DNA of 64,000 nucleotides, taken from contig NC_053392.1 in NCBI RefSeq assembly GCF_905171765.1, positions 370,927,442 to 370,991,441 on the forward strand, in the 5' to 3' direction. The notes beneath the pieces are model-generated. The model searched no databases, was not told where the DNA came from, and worked only from the letters and a program-made list of their open reading frames with translations. Source of the DNA: Bufo bufo. Its lineage: Eukaryota; Chordata; Amphibia; Anura; Bufonidae. This document shows, one piece after another, positions 58,936 through 64,000 of the stretch. A program made the translations under genes and the position numbers. Numbering within the stretch: the stretch's first letter is position 1; the number at the start of each line of letters is the position of its first letter.

Positions 58936-60515
58936 ACTAGCGGGGAACCTAGTTCCGTTTCCATCCCCAGACCCCATAGCCCTATGGTGGTAGAAGTCCC
59001 CACCTCAACGCATTCACCAACTAGTGGTCCTGTCCCTTCTACTACATGGGTTCCTGTTTCATCATTTTCACCCCAAAATACCCCAATTTTTATCCACTCC
59101 CCAAATTAATGTGGTCGCAACCAATTTTACCCCTTATGATTTTTTTCATTTATTTGTGGACGATAAAGTCCTAGAATTAATTGTGCAGCAGACTAATCTG
59201 TACCCCACACAATTTGCTGTACAAAAGCCCATGTCTATCTATATAAGACAGTGGTCCCCCACAAGTTTCCTGAAATTTAAAAATATTTGGGGCTTACTCT
59301 GGATATGGGCATTGTAAAAAAACAGCCATCTGTCCGATCCTATTGGGCTGCGAGTACTCTCCACAAAACCCCTGTGTTTGCAGCAGTTACGGTATGTCCC
59401 GAAACCACTATGAAGCCCTAATGCTGTTTATGCATTTTTCAGATAATTCCCAAGTCCCCCCCCCCAGAACTGACCCAGATACGATGGTCTAAATAAATTG
59501 AGACCGCTTATTTACCTCCTTAGGAATTTATTCTTAAAATTATATACCCGATAAAAATCTATCATTCGATGAATCCTTTTTAGTTTTAAAGGCCGCCTTT
59601 CCTTCCGTCAGTTTATTCCCTCCAAGAATGCCAGATATGGGGTAAAGTTATATAAGGTGTGCGAGAGCACAACCGGCTACACCTGCGGTCTGTCTGTATA
59701 GGAGGGCAGAGACTCCCAACTTAACCCCCAGGCTGCCACGAAAATATTGGGACATTGGGAAAAATTGTGTGGGATCTATTGGCGCCATTCCTACACAAAG
59801 GCTACCACGTGTACACTGATAATTTTTATACCAGCATACCTCTTTTTAATTCCCTCCATGCTGCAAACACAGGGGCTTGTGGGACAGTCCGTAAAAACAG
59901 AGTGGGATACCCACAACCGCTGGTGTCCAAGCGTTTGGAGAGAGGAACATCTTTCGCCCTTGTAAGTGACCAGCTGCTTGCAGTGAAGTGGAAGGACATC
60001 TACATGCTCACCACCGTGCACGTAGACACCACAGTAGCAGTTAGTGAGAGGGGGGCTACTGCTGACAAACTGGTCTGTGTGACAGATTATAATAAATTTA
60101 TGGGAGGTGTAGACCTCTCGGATCAGGCGCTTCAACCCTACCTGGTGAAGCGAAAAAACAGGGCCTGGTATAAAAAGGTAGAAATCTACCTCATTCAGAT
60201 TGCTACCTATAATAGTTTTGTTTTATTTAAAAATGCCCAAGGAGCCCTCAAGTTCCTAGAGTTCCAAGAGAAGATGGTTGAGAGTCTCCAGTTTGAGTCC
60301 CCCGCACCTGGGCAAGCCTTTGAATCTGAGGATGTTCAAAGGCTTACAGAACGCCACTTCCCTCAACCCATCCCTGCCACTGCCAGCAAGACATCCTCAG
60401 AAACTATGCTGGGTGTGTAGCAAACACGGAAGGAGGAGGGACACTCGAATTTACTGCCCCAGTTGCCCATCACAACCAGGCCTCTGCAATTACCAGTTTT
60501 TAGAAAGTACCATAC
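58927..60515 (+). pseudogene. Second piggyBac transposase pseudogene
   Basis: Fragments in several frames: a Ser/Pro-rich N-terminus (GTSGEPSSVSIPRPHSP), FTPYDFFHLFVDDKVLELIV (dimerisation/insertion region), NHYEALMLFMHFSDNS, FDESFLVLK (first catalytic Asp), then 59752-60415 fairly intact with GYHVYTDNFYTSIPLF (second Asp), FMGGVDLSDQALQPY (third Asp) and a C-terminal cysteine-rich zinc domain (CWVCSKHGRRR...CPSCPSQPGLC) after a frameshift near 60410. Several frameshifts and stops before 59750 inactivate it. All three Asp codons persist, in different frames. Confidence 0.9.
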
Positions 60516-61382
60516 GGTTGCTATTTATTAATTGTATTTAATACTACAAAGGGAAGGGGGGGGGGGTGTCTTTTCAGGAAGTCAATTTATTCTTATTTTC
60601 TGTTTAGTTCGTGGGCTTTCCAGGGAGGGACCCTTTTGGGATGGGTTGTGAAGCAAATTTTGTTTTTCCCCAGACATTGGAACAAATTTTACCTTTTCTG
60701 ATTTGTTTTCTTAATTTTCCTAATTTCATTTTTATGACTATTTCCTGCCACACAAAGCTGTAAATTTTATTCACATTACTGTATCATGATATTGGCATGA
60801 TATTTTTTTTATTTGGAGGATCTCTAATGATTGAGTTGTTGCTCACAGTACACTAAGGGCTTGTACACTAAGGGATGTCTAGAAATCCTGCCATCATTTT
60901 GGGAATTAGTGAACCATTACTGTTCCTACAGACTGTTCTGGACACTGTCCTTTTATATATTCTGTAAGCGACTGGTTGATTGTGCCCATAGCGGTTTCTA
61001 CCTTGCCGGGCAGGGGCCTGTTATGGTGCACCGCATCACTTAGCATGTTAGTCTCTGAAATGGGGATTGATGGGGCTAAAGAGACGTTGTACGACCAGTC
61101 ACTGTCCTTGAATGTCAGCTTGATGACACTCATGGGCATGCGCACTTTCTACCTCGAGACGCCAGCCACCATGTGGATGTCTACACGCAATAACCCCACA
61201 CAGGTGAATATGTGGTCACAATGGATACGTATTTGAAGCAGCTGATTAATGTGATCTAATAGCACGGTGATTTTATGTTAGGTAGGTGTGTTATATAGCA
61301 TCACTGCTGATTGGATCGTCATGATTGTGGGTGGTACCAGTATTTTGGATTTATATGCAGTTTTTTTAGTTGTAAAATATGC

Positions 61383-61416
61383 TTGACAAAGGCTATTCCT
61401 AGCCGAAATGTTGCTG
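61383..61416 (+). ncRNA. Degenerate hammerhead-like motif
   Basis: cttgacaaaggct, a short hairpin ggct/agcc, then gaaatgttgc: the stem II and GAAA parts resemble a hammerhead but the CUGANGA box is lost. It lies in repeat-like DNA of unknown type (60540-61500). Confidence 0.3.
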
Positions 61417-61822
61417 CTGTTTTTATGCCATGTTGTGAAGTGATCGACTTAATAAAGAAGAATTGCTGGATATGCTGCTGTGGCCCTCTACTTTCTCTTG
61501 AATGTCAGCTTGTCATTATAGCCCTATCTGTGTTCTTGTATCTTGTGGATAAACTGGAATTTGCAACATAATTGGAGCCATTTTGCTCCGTTTTCTTGGA
61601 CATGACGTTGCTTTTCTCTCCATTTTCAGTTTATTATCTAAAAGGCCCAGGTGCTCCTTTATGTTTGGGCCCTAACGTGTGTCAGGACATAAGATTAGGG
61701 CCACAATGGGGATATTTCTGAAGACAGGAGAAATGGGGTGATGCATTTTGGGGTGTACTTCTTCATTTTCATGTGCTTTGTAGAAAAAGATTGGATTACA
61801 CTTAATCGGTTTTCTTTGAGCC

Positions 61823-61945
61823 TATGACAGCACCCCTGGAGAGACCGCCTCCACCTCCTCAGGACAAGAAACAGGAACCAGAATAGTCTTTTAAAAGAGG
61901 AGGTCATCCCCTCTACCTCCAGTCCTTTGACAACACCCCTGGAGA
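61823..61945. repeat. Direct repeat pair beside DIRS-like relic
   Basis: tgacagcacccctggaga (61825-61842) recurs as tgacaacacccctggaga (61928-61945), just 3' of the tyrosine-recombinase relic on its strand. Confidence 0.7.
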
Positions 61946-61989
61946 ATAGGCAGGAACCTATCTAGGGTGGGACCACAGCCTGAATCACC

Positions 61990-62882
61990 TTACGACCAAA
62001 AGGTAAGACCTTCATTAGAAGGCAACTGAAGTCTATAGTGCCTAAAAAAAGGGATGAGGAGAGCTCCAGGTAGCCACCTTACAAATCTGCTCTATAGAGG
62101 CTGAGGCTCTCTGCCCATGAAGTGGAGATTGGTCTCGTAGACTGAGCCTCAAACCCGGAGGGTGGAACAATTCCCTTAGAAGAGTAAGCTAAGGAAATGG
62201 CCTGCCTAATCCACCTAGCAATAGTCTGAGAAGAGGCTGCAGATCCCTTCTTTGCTCCCCCGATCAACAAAAGCAGCAGACGTGATGAGGACCTGTAGAT
62301 ATTGCAAAATACACCTCCTAACATCTAAACAGTAGAAATCAGATTCCTTTTTCTTTTTAGGGGTAGCACAGAAGGAAGGTAACACTATCTCCTAAGAACG
62401 GTGAAAACATGAAGAGACTTTTGGTAAAAAGGAAAGATCAGGAGAAATCACTAGCCGATCTTCCAGGATCACCAAATAGGGAGGGTCAACCGAGAGAGCA
62501 GAGATCTCACTAACTCTTCTAGCCGAAGTAATGGCCAGAAGGAACGCAAGTTTAAGGGAGAGCATCTTATGGGAGATCTTATCAATAGGCTCGAAGGGGT
62601 CTGAAGTGAGAGAAGAGAGGACTAAATTTAAATCCCAGTGAGAAATTCAATTTTTACAGACTGGAGATAATTTAGATACACTGCTGTTACAAACCTCTTA
62701 ACCCAAGGATACTCCACTAACTTAAACTCAAATAAGGCGCTTAAAGCTGAAATTTGGACCTTCAGAGTGCTAGGTCTTAGTTTTTTCTTCCATCCCTCTT
62801 GTAGGAAATCTAATACGAGCGGGACGTCAGGACTTTCTAGCACATCCATTTCTTGGTGAATCTGAAAAAGGTCCTTCAAACT
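61990..62882 (-). pseudogene. DIRS-type tyrosine recombinase pseudogene
   Basis: DIRS retroelements integrate with a tyrosine recombinase. Read on the minus strand: an N-terminal SAM-like segment (VLDFLQEGWKKKLRPSTLKV, QISALSALFEF), then after a frame change LKLAFLLAITSARRVSEISA with the box-I Arg near 62520, LDVRRCILQYLQ, RWIRQAISLAYSSKG, a box-II motif reading AQSTR where AHSTR is expected, and in another frame RHYRLQLPSNEG with the Tyr nucleophile codon at 62035-62037, followed by FGRKVIQAVVPP. Stops and frameshifts and the His-to-Gln change show that it is dead. No reverse transcriptase was seen nearby. Confidence 0.85.
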
Positions 62883-62981
62883 CTAAAAAGGTAGATCTCA
62901 GAAGTGACCTTCTTCCGACTGGCCAACAAGAGTGTTCACTACATCCTCAGAGAGACCTCTTTTCCTAAGAATTTCCCTCAA

Positions 62982-64000
62982 CTCCTTAAGGACACAGCCT
63001 TATTTCACCTTAAGGACCAGGCCATATTTTGCAAATCTGACCAATGTCACTTTAAGTGGTGATAACTTTAAAATGCTTTGACTTATCCAGGCCAATCTGA
63101 GATAGTTTTTTAGTCACATATTGTACTTCATGACACTGGTAAAATAAAAGAAAAAAAAAAAAAAACAACATTTTTATTTATAAAAAATACCAAATTTAGC
63201 AAAAAAAATAAATTTAAAATTGCAAATTTCCAAGTTTCAAATTATCTACTTGTATAATACATAGTAATACCTCCAAAAAGAGTTATTACTTTACATTCCC
63301 CATATGTCTACTTCATGTTTGGATCATTTTGGGAATGATATTTTATTTTTTGGGGATGTTACAAGGCTTAGAAGTTTAGAAGCAAATCTTGAAATTTTTC
63401 AGAAATTTTCTAAAACCCAATTTTTAGGGACCAGTTCAGGTCTGAAGTCACTTTGTGAGGCTTACATAGTAGACACCACCCAAAAATGACCCCATTCTAG
63501 AAACTACACCCCTCAAGGTATTCAAAACTGATTTTACAAACTTTGTCAACCCTTTAGGTGTTCCACAAGAATTAATGGAATATAGAGATACAATTTCAAA
63601 ATTTCACTTTTTTGGCAGATTTTCCATTTTAATAATTTTTTTTCAGTTACAAAGCAAGGGTTAACAGCCAAACCAAACAATATTTATGGCTCTGATTCAG
63701 TAGTTTACAGAAACACCCCATATGTGGTCGTAAACCGCTGTACGGGCACACGGCAGGGCGTAGAAGGAAAGGAATGCCATACAGTTTTTGGAAGGCAGGT
63801 TTTGCTAGACTGGTTTTTTTGGACACCATGTCCCATTTGAAGCCCCCCTGATGCACCCCTAGAGTAGAAACTCCAAAAAAGTGACCCCATTTTAGAAACT
63901 ACGGGATAGGGTGGAAGTTTTGTTGGTACTAGTCTAGGGTACATAAGATTTTTGGTTTCTCTATATTACACTTTTTGTGAGGCAAGATATCAAGAAATAG
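62982..64000. mobile_element. Start of another piggyBac-like copy, runs off the window
   Basis: Begins ctccttaaggacacagcc after TCAA (a one-base change from TTAA). The following 1 kb closely matches the left part of the element at 7196, including 'ccttaaggaccaggcc', 'ccccattctagaaactac' and 'gggttaacagcc' blocks. The right end is outside the window. Confidence 0.8.

Larger units (their letters stand above)
58198..60530 (+). mobile_element. Second piggyBac family element, partial
   Basis: The left end ccccttagtgaccacc follows TTAA (58194-58197) and forms a hairpin with cggtcactaagggg. A Penelope-like piece with hammerhead-like motifs (about 58320-58935) intervenes before the transposase relic. 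The right end was not located. The transposase differs clearly from the one at 47158-50780, so this is a separate lineage. Confidence 0.65.
44662..64000 (-). other. EPB41L2: Presumed large 5' intron of EPB41L2
   Basis: No further protein 4.1 exon was found to the right, although the missing F1 exons must be 5'. The region is therefore read as intron, more than 19 kb, filled with piggyBac, Penelope-like and DIRS relics. The stretches 44700-45470, 52800-54330, 57350-58190 and 60540-61380 show nothing firmly recognised. Confidence 0.6.

Noticed and set aside
58927..59109. The ATG of the second piggyBac N-terminal frame as a real start
   Set aside because: The ATG lies within the hammerhead-like CAUG, i.e. 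in the adjoining Penelope-like DNA, so the true start of the transposase has probably been displaced.

Overview
This window is vertebrate nuclear DNA, most probably from a frog or toad. There are no compact operons or bacterial signals. A split gene on the minus strand lies in long AT-rich introns packed with transposon debris typical of anuran genomes: piggyBac-like elements, Harbinger-, hAT- and Kolobok-like MITEs, and Penelope-like and DIRS-like pieces. The anuran call is inference from remembered repeat families, and the species cannot be named.

The one host gene recognised is a protein 4.1 family member, best matched to EPB41L2 (protein 4.1G), transcribed from high to low coordinates. 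Thirteen exons were placed by coding similarity, GT/AG borders and a continuous reading phase. They are 44619-44661, 39667-39742, 38433-38651, 37673-37760, 36610-36762 and 30887-30984 (end of FERM F1, then F2 and F3), 28906-29078 (FERM-adjacent), 27697-27863 (U2), 24630-25244 (cassette encoding a hydrophobic hairpin), 16639-16701 (21-residue exon), 14897-15043 (spectrin-actin binding), 3162-3695 (acidic U3) and 254-376 (start of the C-terminal domain). The 5' exons (start of FERM) lie beyond position 64000 and the last C-terminal exons lie before position 1.

Intron content by region: 1-14.9 kb holds scattered MITEs and a 3.6 kb non-autonomous piggyBac-like element (7196-10841). 16.7-24.6 kb holds a long inverted-repeat element and a 28-bp minisatellite of about 72 copies lodged inside a TTAA-flanked MITE (19091-21427). 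25-44 kb holds many small MITEs, including a hAT element (32062-33882) nested in another MITE. 44.7-64 kb is presumably one very large intron. It contains a decayed piggyBac with a transposase relic (45476-52790) that is itself broken by a MITE and by a 1.9 kb insertion with 748-bp inverted arms, then a related non-autonomous copy (54340-57343), a second unrelated piggyBac relic (58198 to about 60.5 kb), a head-to-head pair of hammerhead-ribozyme-like motifs (58841-58935), a DIRS-type tyrosine recombinase relic, and the start of another piggyBac-family copy (62982 to the end).

The host exons appear intact: every border checked keeps phase. All transposon coding regions seen are broken. The most interesting signals are the hammerhead-like pair, the conserved hydrophobic cassette exon in a cytoskeletal adaptor gene, the nearly perfect inverted-arm insertion and the homogeneous minisatellite.
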